DNA of 19,427 nucleotides from JADIYM01 sp964641945 (GCA_964641945.1 CAZXLQ010000069.1:1-19427); one strand, 5' to 3'; positions 1 to 8,125 are shown, numbered from the stretch's first letter. The notes: a model not told the origin generated them from the letters alone. Numbers and translations: made by a program.

Positions 1-3000
1 TTCGGTGCTCGATGATGGCGGTTCGTTCGGGCGCCGGCAGCAAGTTCATTACCTGCGCCTCAGTGACGGTGACGAGCGAGTACGAATTCCTGGTGATGAT
101 TGGCAGATCTTCGACGGCAGTCACCGTGACACTTTCCCCCGCCCCGGCGACGGAGAGCTCGACGTCCAGCCGCGTCGTCGTCTGCGAGTAGACCGGAACG
201 AGATCGACCGTCGAGCTGCTGAATCCCTGGGCCTGGACGGTAACCGTGTATCGCGCCGGCGAGAGATTCTGGAAGGCGTAGGCTCCGTCGCCTGATGTCA
301 CGACCTGCCGGAAGGGCCCGCCCATCGGGGTTGCGAGCGTGACGTTCGCACCCGCAATGACCGCTCCCTGCGGGTCGGTTACCGTTCCTTCGATCGCTCC
401 ACCGTAAGCCGTGACGACGGGCAGGACGGACGGCTCGGGAATCGGTGCAGGCTCGCTGCCGTCGAGACTCGGACGAACGTGCACGAATCGGGCAAGCAGC
501 ACGTCGTCCGCCGTGCCGGCCGTCCTGTCGGTCCCGCGGCCAATGAGCCGGATCTCGTCGAACTCCTCTGCCACCGGAGTCCTGTCGGTCCGAATCGTGG
601 ACACGGGTGAACCGAACGTACTGATCCGTGTGAACGAAATTCGACCCCGAACGTGAGAGAGCCGCGAGAACCGCGTCTCGGGCGCCAGGTCGAACTGGTC
701 CGATAGCGCGTCCGGATCGATCGCCGCTGCCGAAATCGCCGAGTCCCAGGTCGCCGCGTCGGTCGGAAACTCGCCGCGTTCTGCCGCGGCGTCCAGCGCT
801 CGTTGAATGCGTTGCACCTTGTGCGCGTAGAAGTCCGTGAAGATGCGCACGACCACGAAGTCGTCCACGACGCCGTCGCGGTCCGCCCCAAACCGGCCGT
901 CCGGGCCCGCGCTCTCGAGCATCGTGACCAGGAAGGTTCCGTTGGCGGCCGTCCGAAGCGTATACGGGCGACCCCATTGGTCTCGAAGACTGTCCGCGTC
1001 GATTCCGGCACTGCGCATCGCTTCGCGGAACGCCGCATCGTCTCGAACGAACCGGCCGGTTCCCGCCGTGAAGGCGTGGACGGCAGCCGAGATTCGTGCG
1101 GCAGACGGCTTGAACCAGTCGGTGTGCCGCGTCGTGATAACGAGGTCGTCGAGTGTGCCGGGAACGGTGTCGGGGCCGGCGCTCGTCACAGTCAGACGCC
1201 TCAGCCGCCCTTCGATGCGACTCTCCGCCAGGAGGCTCGACCCCCACGGATCGACCGTCAGGCCCGGTTCGATGCCCGCTCGCCGGAATGCCGTCTGGAG
1301 GGTCGCGGTGTCCGTCACCTCGTCGCGCTGGGACCGTTCCTCACCGGCAAGTACCGCATGAACCGTGTTCGTCAGTCGCGAAATCGCCGCCTGGTACGAC
1401 GAACCGATGCTGGATTGTCTCGCGGCGACGATGGCGATTCCGTCATCGGTCGGGTAGTCGCCTGACAGCAGCGCGGCGGCGACTAGGTCGACCTCGGCCG
1501 AGGAGCGTTGCGCGGAGTCCATTCGCTGGATCGACGCCAGCGTCATGTCGCCGATCCGGCCGCCGTCGTACCGCGCCCACGGCGCCCGCGTCGCCAACCC
1601 TCCCGAGGCGGACTTGTTCGTGCTGTCGAATCGCTCGGCGACGGCCGCATCTACCGCAGCGACCGCGAGCACGCTCTCCGGTCGTCGTCCCGAGCCGTCG
1701 CGCACCTCTACCGCCGCCGAAAGAGACTCGCCCGGAGCATAGCTGTCACTCTTCGGGCGCACCCGTACCTCGAGATCATCGCTCCTGGGATAAAGAACGC
1801 CAGCCGCGCCGAAAACCGGCTCGTCATTCCAGCTGTTCCGCGAGACCGTCGGGTCATGGGCAACGATGGACATGTGACCCTGGAATTCGGGGCGGAACGG
1901 AATTTTCACGCTTGCCTGTCCCCCGCGGACGGCCGTCGAGAAGGCGCCGAGGAGCCTTCCGTCGTTGACGAGGCTCACCATTAGGATTCGCGCTTCCGTC
2001 GAGGTTCGAATCGACGCCTCGATCGGGTCGCCGATGTTCAGGACGCTCCGTCCAGGCTCGACGGTGACGACGGGCTCGTCCGTGCACGAGAACGTCTCGA
2101 CGAGCGAACCGGCGCGGCCGTCACCGGCGGTCGCGTGAATCCGCAGCCCGAGACCCGTCCGGTTCGATGCGAATTCCCTGGCAACCCGCACGTTCCGGAT
2201 TCGCGCGACGCCGTACCGATTCGTGCGCGCCGTGGCGACGGGCAACCATGTCTCCGCGACCCCGCCGTCAGGCGCCGTCACGCTGGGGCCGGGTTCGCTG
2301 ACGGTCACGTCGCACGGGACGACGGTGCCGTCCGCGGTCGAGGTGATGACGAAGAAGGACGTCGCCTGTCCCGGCCGGATGCTGCCCTGTCCGGCGACGG
2401 AGACGTGGATCGGCTCGCGTGACGTCCTGAGGTCGAACCTCCGTCGCTCGGTCCGGTTCGTGGTCGGGTCTGTCACGGTCGCCACGTATTCCCTGTCGCG
2501 ATACGTGCGCCAGGACGGTGACGCGGTCAGATCCCCGGCCGTGCCGAGATCGATCGTAGACTCGAACGTGCCGGTGGAATCGCAGAGTCCCTCGGCGATC
2601 GGCGCCGGACCGTCCGCGTAGTCCCGAGGATCGTCCTGCCAGCGATCGTCGACGACGTGAATGCGCACGCGACCGTCGGGAACCGGCTGGCCGAACAGGT
2701 ACGCCGTCTTGACGGTCACCTTCGCGTTTTCGCCTGGCAGGTAGAACGACTTGTCGGATGCGACGCGGACCGTGAAGGTAGGCAGTTCGTAACGGCTGAC
2801 GATCACGGATGCACGGGCTTCGTCGTCATCGCCGGTCTCGTTCTCGATGATGGCTTCGATGTCGTATTCACCGAGCTCCGCGTCGTTCGGGAGTGGAACA
2901 TCCGCGGAGGCGACCCCGAACCGGGACGTCACCAGGGTGCGAGCGAACACCGTCTCCCCGGACTCGTCCTCGATCTCGAGCTTTACCTCCTGATCGCGCG

Positions 3001-3823
3001 CGACGTGCCGGTCACGATCGACGACGAGGATTCGCGCGTGAAGAGTCTGACCCGGCTGGTACAGGTTCTTGTCGGTGGAAACGAGCATGGCCCGACCGCC
3101 ATCGGCCACGGAGAGGTCGGCCGTCACTGCGGATGTAACGGCTCCACGCCGGGCCGTGGCCTGGATCGTGCCGCCATCCAGTCCCGCAAGGTCCGGAATA
3201 GGAAAATCGAATTGTGCGCACCCCTGACCGTTCGTTGATACCGTGCGTTCGAACACCGAATCCTCGTCGGCGTCGAGGGTCAGTTTGACGCGCACGGAGG
3301 CTCCCGCGACAGGCTTCGTCGAGTTCAGGCTGGTTGCCGTGACCAGGACGGTGTGCGTCGTGCCTGGTCGTGCCGTCTCTTCGGTGAGCACGTTGACTCT
3401 GAAGGCTTCGCGGGAGATTCGTGAGAGCGCGAAGACGCCCGACGACAGCGGAATCGCGCCGTCACCCGCTTGGATCTCGTACCTCACGCGTGTCGCCTCG
3501 ACCAGCTCGGCGGTCCAGCCGGCGGTTAACGTCGGGCCGGCGGCGTCGACGGAGGCGAGGACTGGCCGGCCCGTGGCGTTGCCGGTTGTCTCGCCGGTCG
3601 CCATCGCGATGTCGATCGGATTGAGGAGTGTTACGCGAATGCGGACGGGCGCGGGAGCGTCACCCCGAGGACGGACGGCGAGAGTAATCCGGGCTCCGTT
3701 GTTTCGAAGTTCGGCGTTGGATGCCGCAATGTCGACGTCGAATCCGGCCGGCGCGTTCGCAAGCACCAGGGCGGACCCCAACGAGGCCATGCAGCAGAGC
3801 AGTGCAAGAGCTCTGAGGCGCAT
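1..3823 (-). CDS. Secreted alpha-2-macroglobulin-like protein with pseudopilin-like and carboxypeptidase-regulatory-like insert (3' end outside window)
   Basis: The frame is open from the ATG at 3823 to the window edge, giving 1274 residues with the C-terminus missing. The ATG follows GGGAGA at about 8 nt spacing. Residues 1-24 form a Sec signal peptide (hydrophobic core, then VLANA, a likely signal peptidase I site); no lipobox is seen. Macroglobulin-type beta domains follow. An MG2-type signature (DKNLYQPGQTLHARI) begins near residue 250 and a second MG module (DKSFYLPGENAKVTV) near 358. An A2M N-terminal/bait-type domain runs over about 590-730 and ends in AVAAVDAAVAERF. After that VDxAV segment, where the bait region lies in A2Ms, come three GspG-like modules (about 808-1110), a carboxypeptidase-regulatory-like domain (about 1138-1215), and a tail with SVTVTA and LLPAPERT. 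The thioester domain would lie beyond the window, so the CxEQ motif cannot be checked. Bacterial A2Ms trap proteases at the cell surface; whether this one does is inference. The gene follows the DnaJ/TPR gene on the same strand across a palindromic gap. Confidence 0.87.
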   Translation of the reverse strand, partial: MRLRALALLCCMASLGSALVLANAPAGFDVDIAASNAELRNNGARITLAVRPRGDAPAPVRIRVTLLNPIDIAMATGETTGNATGRPVLASVDAAGPTLTAGWTAELVEATRVRYEIQAGDGAIPLSSGVFALSRISREAFRVNVLTEETARPGTTHTVLVTATSLNSTKPVAGASVRVKLTLDADEDSVFERTVSTNGQGCAQFDFPIPDLAGLDGGTIQATARRGAVTSAVTADLSVADGGRAMLVSTDKNLYQPGQTLHARILVVDRDRHVARDQEVKLEIEDESGETVFARTLVTSRFGVASADVPLPNDAELGEYDIEAIIENETGDDDEARASVIVSRYELPTFTVRVASDKSFYLPGENAKVTVKTAYLFGQPVPDGRVRIHVVDDRWQDDPRDYADGPAPIAEGLCDSTGTFESTIDLGTAGDLTASPSWRTYRDREYVATVTDPTTNRTERRRFDLRTSREPIHVSVAGQGSIRPGQATSFFVITSTADGTVVPCDVTVSEPGPSVTAPDGGVAETWLPVATARTNRYGVARIRNVRVAREFASNRTGLGLRIHATAGDGRAGSLVETFSCTDEPVVTVEPGRSVLNIGDPIEASIRTSTEARILMVSLVNDGRLLGAFSTAVRGGQASVKIPFRPEFQGHMSIVAHDPTVSRNSWNDEPVFGAAGVLYPRSDDLEVRVRPKSDSYAPGESLSAAVEVRDGSGRRPESVLAVAAVDAAVAERFDSTNKSASGGLATRAPWARYDGGRIGDMTLASIQRMDSAQRSSAEVDLVAAALLSGDYPTDDGIAIVAARQSSIGSSYQAAISRLTNTVHAVLAGEERSQRDEVTDTATLQTAFRRAGIEPGLTVDPWGSSLLAESRIEGRLRRLTVTSAGPDTVPGTLDDLVITTRHTDWFKPSAARISAAVHAFTAGTGRFVRDDAAFREAMRSAGIDADSLRDQWGRPYTLRTAANGTFLVTMLESAGPDGRFGADRDGVVDDFVVVRIFTDFYAHKVQRIQRALDAAAERGEFPTDAATWDSAISAAAIDPDALSDQFDLAPETRFSRLSHVRGRISFTRISTFGSPVSTIRTDRTPVAEEFDEIRLIGRGTDRTAGTADDVLLARFVHVRPSLDGSEPAPIPEPSVLPVVTAYGGAIEGTVTDPQGAVIAGANVTLATPMGGPFRQVVTSGDGAYAFQNLSPARYTVTVQAQGFSSSTVDLVPVYSQTTTRLDVELSVAGAGESVTVTAVEDLPIITRNSYSLVTVTEAQVMNLLPAPERTAIIEHR
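494..1411 (-). repeat. Three tandem GspG-like (pseudopilin C-terminal fold) modules inside the A2M-like protein
   Basis: Within the A2M-like reading frame, residues about 808-1110 contain three related units of about 90-100 residues. Each has a helical stretch, then a DxWG or related motif, a beta segment, and an acidic GxDxxxGTxDD-type loop. Unit 1 has VDPWGSS and SAGPDTVPGTLDDLV. Unit 2 has RDQWGRPYTL and SAGPDGRFGADRDGVVDD. Unit 3 is more degenerate, with SDQFDLAPETRF and GRGTDRTAGTADDVL. The DPWGxPY plus GxDGxxGxxDD arrangement is the hallmark of type II secretion major pseudopilin GspG, where the acidic loop binds calcium. No prepilin peptidase site or N-terminal hydrophobic pilin helix is present, so these are fold modules and not pilins. 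The assignment rests on motif reading only. Confidence 0.6.
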
Positions 3824-3913
3824 AGACGTGTCTCCCGTCGTCGTGCAGAGGATGTTGATTCGCTCGCGTTAACGAGGGGTGGCAGCCGTTCTTACGAATG
3901 ATCGGAATTCAAG

Positions 3914-4040
3914 GTAGGGGAGAGGCGTGGCCGTACGGAGAGCACAGAGACACGGAGCACACGAAGTGCCCGATTCGTTCGAGCCTCAGTGCGCCCTGTT
4001 TCTCTGAGCGCTCTGTACGGCCACGCCTTTCCCCGCCTAC
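3914..4040. repeat. Long imperfect palindrome (intergenic repeat or hairpin)
   Basis: The left arm, 3914-3936, pairs with the right arm, 4015-4040. A perfect 14-nt core, AGGCGTGGCCGTAC at 3923-3936, is complementary to 4015-4028, and imperfect pairing extends outward (gtaggggag against ctttccccgcctac) and inward (ggagagcacagagaca against tctctgagcgctct). The interior is about 78 nt. The right arm overlaps the last bases and stop codon of the DnaJ/TPR gene. The element separates that gene from the downstream A2M-like gene, so the RNA hairpin could attenuate read-through or protect mRNA ends. It could equally be a copy of a dispersed REP/MITE-like family. Only one copy is visible here. Confidence 0.65.
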
Positions 4041-5710
4041 TTCCGTTTGAACAGCTTCGAGAACATCCCGCCCGACGAGTCGTCCTTCGCCGCCTTCTTC
4101 TTCGGCGACTCGACGCCCATGTCGATGAGAGCGGCCTCGGCGGCACGATTCAATGGATCGATCGCCATAACGTGCCGGAACTGCGCCTCGGCGCGCTTCT
4201 GCAGCCCGAGGTCCTTGTATATCTGCCCCAGGCGGAGAAAAATCGCCGAGTTCATCGGCTCGAACCGCGTGGCCTCGAGGAGGTGTTTCTCCGCTTCCTT
4301 CGACCACCGCGGGTTCGTCGCGAGAGCAGTTCCCAACTGAAAGTGATACGTCGCACTCGAGGGCGACAGCCGGACGGCCTCGCGCAGGAGGGCAATGGCG
4401 CCCATGAGGTCGCGGGCCTCGAATCTCTTCATGCCTTCGCGGTAGTTCTGCTCGGCGAGCATCTGCGGATTCGCGTCGTGTCCGAGCGATCCCGTCGTCT
4501 GCGACCGCGGAGTCATCGGAGCTTCCACTCGAGCCCCGGCTACGGAACTCGGCGCTGGAGATGTCGCTTCGTGCGGCGCTGAGGTCGATGCCGAAACCGC
4601 GGACGCGTTCGCGGAAGGCGAAGCGTGGACCGGCGCAACAGACGACATCGGCTGAACTATCGGCTTCGGCGGGACGAAAGGCGCCGGTGTCGCCGCACCG
4701 GCTCCAATGCGCCGATCGTAGTCCGCCCGCAGCTTCTCGTCCTTCAAGGTGTCGTAGGCCTTGGACACGTGAGCGAAGATGGCCTCGAGCTTGTCGCGAA
4801 TCTCCTGGTCGTTAGTATGCTGATACCGGTCCGGGTGAAAGCGCTTCGCGAGCGCGTAGTAGGCCTTCTTCACCTCGGCGCTGTCCGATCGTCGCGGAAT
4901 CTGCAATACGTCGTAGTACTCAGCTCCGACGAACGAACCCAGCATCCGGTCGAGATCGTCGCGGATCTCCTCGACCGACTGTTGTGCCACCGGTTCGACC
5001 AATGGTCCCGAATCCGCAAAGCCGTTGCCGCCCTCGGCGGAAATCAGTCCCGATGCAAACAGCGCGTAGATTGTCGGAATGCTCTGCTCCTCGGACAACC
5101 CGCTCAAAGTGTGGATCTCGTCGACCGTCATCGGTGCCGTGATCCGCGAGAGCAGGAATCCGTCGAGCGGCGACATTTCGGCGACAGTCGCGCCCGTTGC
5201 AACAAATCGTGTCTCGGGCGGGCCCAGAACCCGCCGCGCGGTTTCGGGCGAAGCATTGCGAGCCGTGTCGAGCAGCCACTGATCGAGTGGCGCGTCGATT
5301 GTCACGTCGTGATTGACGCGCTGCGTAAAATCCAGCGAATACTCGCCGTCGAACGTCAGCATCGCGTTCTGCACGATGCGGCACACCTGGTCGTACGTCG
5401 CCGATTCGACGGTGGCAGCGTCGCAGATGCCGAGCTCGACGAGCTTCGGACCGAACTCCTGCTCCTTGGTGATCTGCTGCTTGACGGTCTTTGCCTGGTC
5501 GGGTGTCAGCCGCCGGCCGCGTACGAGCAGAACGTCGAGCTGATCCCCGGGAACGTTGCTGATGCCGAATACGGGACGCCCGTCCTCGAAGACGACGATG
5601 CGAATGTGGCGGTCAGTCTGAACGCGGAGAATCCCGCTCTTGCCCGCCTTGACCATCTCGCGAAAGATCTCGGTGACCGGTTTCTCACTGATGCTGCCCT
5701 TGTCGGCCAT
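4037..5710 (-). CDS. DUF4388 (PATAN) - DnaJ domain - TPR protein
   Basis: A 557-residue cytoplasmic protein with no signal peptide or membrane segment. Residues 1-160 fit DUF4388/PATAN, a regulatory module of bacterial signalling proteins: SGILRVQ, then FEDGRPVFGISN, then GRRLTP and FGPKLVELG. Residues 264-336 are a J domain with an intact HPD at 292-294, so Hsp70 (DnaK) stimulation is plausible; there is no Gly/Phe-rich or zinc-finger part as in true DnaJ. A Pro/Ala/Ser-rich linker covers 338-415. About 418-525 holds TPR-type helices (NYREGMKRF, YHFQLGTALA, IFLRLGQIYKDLG). The C-terminus is basic (FSKLFKRK). The ATG is preceded by GAGG at about 8 nt. The gene is divergent from the HD-GYP gene and lies upstream of the A2M-like gene. 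It is probably a signalling or assembly adaptor that recruits the Hsp70 machine to TPR-bound clients; the clients are unknown. Confidence 0.93.
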   Translation of the reverse strand: MADKGSISEKPVTEIFREMVKAGKSGILRVQTDRHIRIVVFEDGRPVFGISNVPGDQLDVLLVRGRRLTPDQAKTVKQQITKEQEFGPKLVELGICDAATVESATYDQVCRIVQNAMLTFDGEYSLDFTQRVNHDVTIDAPLDQWLLDTARNASPETARRVLGPPETRFVATGATVAEMSPLDGFLLSRITAPMTVDEIHTLSGLSEEQSIPTIYALFASGLISAEGGNGFADSGPLVEPVAQQSVEEIRDDLDRMLGSFVGAEYYDVLQIPRRSDSAEVKKAYYALAKRFHPDRYQHTNDQEIRDKLEAIFAHVSKAYDTLKDEKLRADYDRRIGAGAATPAPFVPPKPIVQPMSSVAPVHASPSANASAVSASTSAPHEATSPAPSSVAGARVEAPMTPRSQTTGSLGHDANPQMLAEQNYREGMKRFEARDLMGAIALLREAVRLSPSSATYHFQLGTALATNPRWSKEAEKHLLEATRFEPMNSAIFLRLGQIYKDLGLQKRAEAQFRHVMAIDPLNRAAEAALIDMGVESPKKKAAKDDSSGGMFSKLFKRK

Positions 5711-5740
5711 TCGTGTTGCCTCGAATCTCTGGGGGGAGCA

Positions 5741-5770
5741 ACGTTACCGGCACGATTCGCACCAAGTCAA
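5741..5770 (-). promoter_or_regulatory. Possible sigma70-type promoter for the PATAN-DnaJ gene
   Basis: On the minus strand, TTGACT (5770-5765) matches five of six bases of the -35 consensus. It is followed after 18 bp by TAACGT (5746-5741), a weak -10. The predicted transcript would have a leader of about 25 nt before the ATG at 5710. The hexamer match is modest and this is a prediction from spacing only. Confidence 0.3.
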
Positions 5771-5859
5771 ACCGGCCGGCCAAATCGTCACGGAAGGCCT
5801 TGCTTGGACTGTGCTACGCTCTCGTGGCTGGCCCGAATCCCGCTCCGGAGGGCACACGG

Positions 5860-7623
5860 TTGCGGCGGTTTTTCTCCCACTCCAAGATCCTGTATTCGCT
5901 GCTGGCGGTAATGCTGGCGATTGCACTCGTGCCACTCGCCATCGTCAGCTGGCGGCTGATCACGATCAATCGCACGAGCCTCCTCGAGACGCAGCGGGCG
6001 ATGCAGCTCGAAGACGCGCGAAGTCACGCGCGCGAAGTCGCTGTCTTCGTGAATGGATTTGTCGATCGGACGGCCGGCTTCGCGCACGCTTTCGAGGTTG
6101 CTGGAAGCTTTTCGACGGAAGGTGGTCTCGTCGAGCGACTCGCCGAGCCGGCGCGCCGCGATTCGAGCCTGGTGGCATTTGCGCTGGTTCCGGCTGGAGG
6201 GCAGCCGATTCTGGCTCGCGGTGCGTCGCAACTGTCCGACGAAGAAGTCTCGCGCCTGATCGCCGAGGGTGTGTCGGGTGCACGCGAGTCGGAGCCGTTC
6301 CTCGGTCCGGTGCGGCGCGCCGGAGACGGCGCGATGACAGTTGCGGTCGCATCGGACACCGTTTCCATTGGAGGCCGCGCGGTCGGCCACGTCGTCACTG
6401 TCATTGACCTGGCAGGGGCGTTTCCGTTCGTGTCGTCCTCCAGACCTCAGGAACACGGCGCGGAAGCCATCGCCCCTGACCAGGCGAGCTACTTCATCGT
6501 CGACGACCAGGGACTGGCGATCGTGGATTCGGAATCGCCGGCGACGGGTCCGCGTGACATGCGCGACAATCCGCTCGTCCGGGCCTGGCTGGCGCAGCCG
6601 GAAGCGACGTCCGACCTGAGCCGCGAGTTCGAACAACAGGCCGGGGACGGGACGGCGCAGATGCTCGGCGCGCTTGCGACGGCGGATCTCGCGGGTGGCC
6701 GCAGGCTCGGTGTCGCGTCGGTCGTCAATCGGGACGTGGCCATGGCGCCGGCGAACCGGATGACGACGCAGACGATCTGGGCCAGCCTGATCGTCGCTTT
6801 CGTGACCGTTCTAGTGTCGATCCTGTTTGCGGGCTACATCGCGAACCCGATCAAGGAGCTTGCGACGGGGGCGCGGGCGATGGCGGACGGAGACTTTTCA
6901 CGTCGGATTCGTGTCTGGTCGAACAACGAGACCGGACAGCTCGCCCGCGACTTCAATCGCATGGCAGACCGGCTCAGCTCTACCGTGGAAGAGATGCGTG
7001 AGGCGGCCGTGCGCAATCACGACCTGTTCATCGGGACCGTGCGCGGGCTCGCCGCAGCCATAGACGGAAAGGATCCGTACACGCGTGGCCATTCGGAGCG
7101 CGTCGCCGAGTTCTCTTCGGCAATGGCGATCGAGCTTGGCCTGTCGGAGGAAGAGGTCGAGAAGATCCGGATCAGCGGGTTGATGCACGATGTTGGAAAG
7201 CTCGCAATCGAGGACAAGATCCTTCGAAAACCGGCCGCGCTCACCGACGAGGAATTCGAGATCATGCGTGAGCATCCCGAGCGTGGGACGAAGATCATGT
7301 CCGAGATCCCGCACATGCGGGAGTTCATTCCCGGAATGCGGTTCCATCACGAGATGGTGAATGGAAAGGGTTACCCGCTCGGACTCGAGGGCGACCAGAT
7401 TCCGCTGATGGCGCGCATCGTGAGTGTCGCGGACACATTCGACGCGATGACGACGAACCGGCCGTACCAGAAACAGATGCCGATCGACCTGGTTTTCGAA
7501 AAGATCCGGGACATGGCGGGAATCCGTTACGACCCCGAAGTCGTCGAGGCACTCATCAGGGCCTACGACAATGGTCGCATCCGACTGCGCATGCAGAAGT
7601 CCGCGGCGGGGCTCACGCAGTAG
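5860..7623 (+). CDS. Membrane HD-GYP domain protein (putative c-di-GMP phosphodiesterase) with Cache-like sensor and HAMP
   Basis: I place the start at TTG 5860, because GGAGG at 5848-5852 lies 7-8 nt upstream and the protein then begins directly before its first membrane helix, giving 587 residues. The frame is open back to a GTG at 5713, but that stretch overlaps the divergent promoter region. Residues 10-31 form transmembrane helix 1. About 32-303 is a periplasmic sensor resembling a double-Cache domain. About 305-327 is helix 2, and about 328-380 is HAMP (NPIKELATGARAMADGDF). The HD-GYP domain starts near 385. It has GHSERV, HDVGK with HD at 443-444, HPERG, HHE at 496-498, GYP at 504-506, and DTFDAMTTNRPY, so the metal-binding and signature residues look intact. 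Known members hydrolyse c-di-GMP to pGpG or GMP. The sensed ligand is unknown. It is upstream of the Roadblock and VWA genes. Confidence 0.92.
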   Translation: MRRFFSHSKILYSLLAVMLAIALVPLAIVSWRLITINRTSLLETQRAMQLEDARSHAREVAVFVNGFVDRTAGFAHAFEVAGSFSTEGGLVERLAEPARRDSSLVAFALVPAGGQPILARGASQLSDEEVSRLIAEGVSGARESEPFLGPVRRAGDGAMTVAVASDTVSIGGRAVGHVVTVIDLAGAFPFVSSSRPQEHGAEAIAPDQASYFIVDDQGLAIVDSESPATGPRDMRDNPLVRAWLAQPEATSDLSREFEQQAGDGTAQMLGALATADLAGGRRLGVASVVNRDVAMAPANRMTTQTIWASLIVAFVTVLVSILFAGYIANPIKELATGARAMADGDFSRRIRVWSNNETGQLARDFNRMADRLSSTVEEMREAAVRNHDLFIGTVRGLAAAIDGKDPYTRGHSERVAEFSSAMAIELGLSEEEVEKIRISGLMHDVGKLAIEDKILRKPAALTDEEFEIMREHPERGTKIMSEIPHMREFIPGMRFHHEMVNGKGYPLGLEGDQIPLMARIVSVADTFDAMTTNRPYQKQMPIDLVFEKIRDMAGIRYDPEVVEALIRAYDNGRIRLRMQKSAAGLTQ

Positions 7624-7651
7624 CCCCTGCAAGGCCGAGTCGCCAGTCTCG

Positions 7652-7680
7652 TTGATTTGTCCGGAGCCGGGATGCACAAT
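7652..7680 (+). promoter_or_regulatory. Possible sigma70-type promoter for the Roadblock-VWA pair
   Basis: TTGATT (7652-7657) and CACAAT (7675-7680) are separated by 17 bp, each matching four of six consensus bases. The predicted start near 7687 gives a leader of about 40 nt to the Roadblock ATG at 7728. This would let the pair be expressed separately from the HD-GYP gene ending at 7623. Confidence 0.35.
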
Positions 7681-7727
7681 CCCCGACAGTTTCCGCCGGA
7701 CCCACTCTGACAAAGGAGCTTTCCCGA

Positions 7728-8096
7728 ATGGCCGAGCCCTTCTCCGTGATGCTCGAGGATCTCGTCCACCGCGTGGACGGCGCCATCGGCGCCGCGTTCG
7801 TCGACAGCTATGGCGAAGCCGTCCAGAGTCACGTTGCCAACGGCGGCGACGTGGAATACGTGAAACTGATGGGCGCCTATCAGGGAATCGCCTTTCAGAC
7901 GTCGCGCATGATCTGTTCTCAACTCGAGGCAGGCGGAATCGACTACTTCTTCACGTCGTACGAGAATGTCTCGTTCCTGATCAAGGCGCTGGACCACGAC
8001 TATTTCGTGATGCTGGTACTGGCACCCGGCGCGAACGTGGGACAGGGGATCTACTCGATCCGTCGGTCGGCGGCCGGTTTCAACAGCGAGATGTAG
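7728..8096 (+). CDS. Roadblock/LC7 domain protein (MglB-like)
   Basis: A single-domain 122-residue protein, the usual size for bacterial Roadblock/LC7 proteins. The pattern is typical: an N-terminal helix (MLEDLVHRVDGAIGAAFVDSYG), a long central helix (KLMGAYQGIAFQTSRMI), then strands including DYFVMLVLAPGAN and a short C-terminal helix. AAGGAG lies about 8 nt before the ATG, a strong ribosome binding site. Family members such as MglB act as dimeric regulators of small Ras-like GTPases (MglA) in polarity and motility. No MglA-like GTPase is encoded in this window, so the partner must be elsewhere or the protein works differently. The VWA gene starts 29 nt downstream and is probably cotranscribed. 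Confidence 0.9.
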   Translation: MAEPFSVMLEDLVHRVDGAIGAAFVDSYGEAVQSHVANGGDVEYVKLMGAYQGIAFQTSRMICSQLEAGGIDYFFTSYENVSFLIKALDHDYFVMLVLAPGANVGQGIYSIRRSAAGFNSEM

Positions 8097-8125
8097 CGGG
8101 GCGTACTCGCCGGACGGGCACGAGC

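Noticed and set aside
60..1247. 395-residue minus-strand frame overlapping the A2M-like gene
   Set aside because: It lies in a different frame from the continuous A2M-like reading frame, and its Arg/Gly-rich sequence has no recognisable motif.
7571..8125. Upstream extension of the VWA frame
   Set aside because: It would read through the Roadblock gene in another frame and lacks protein-like sequence; the signal peptide follows ATG 8126.
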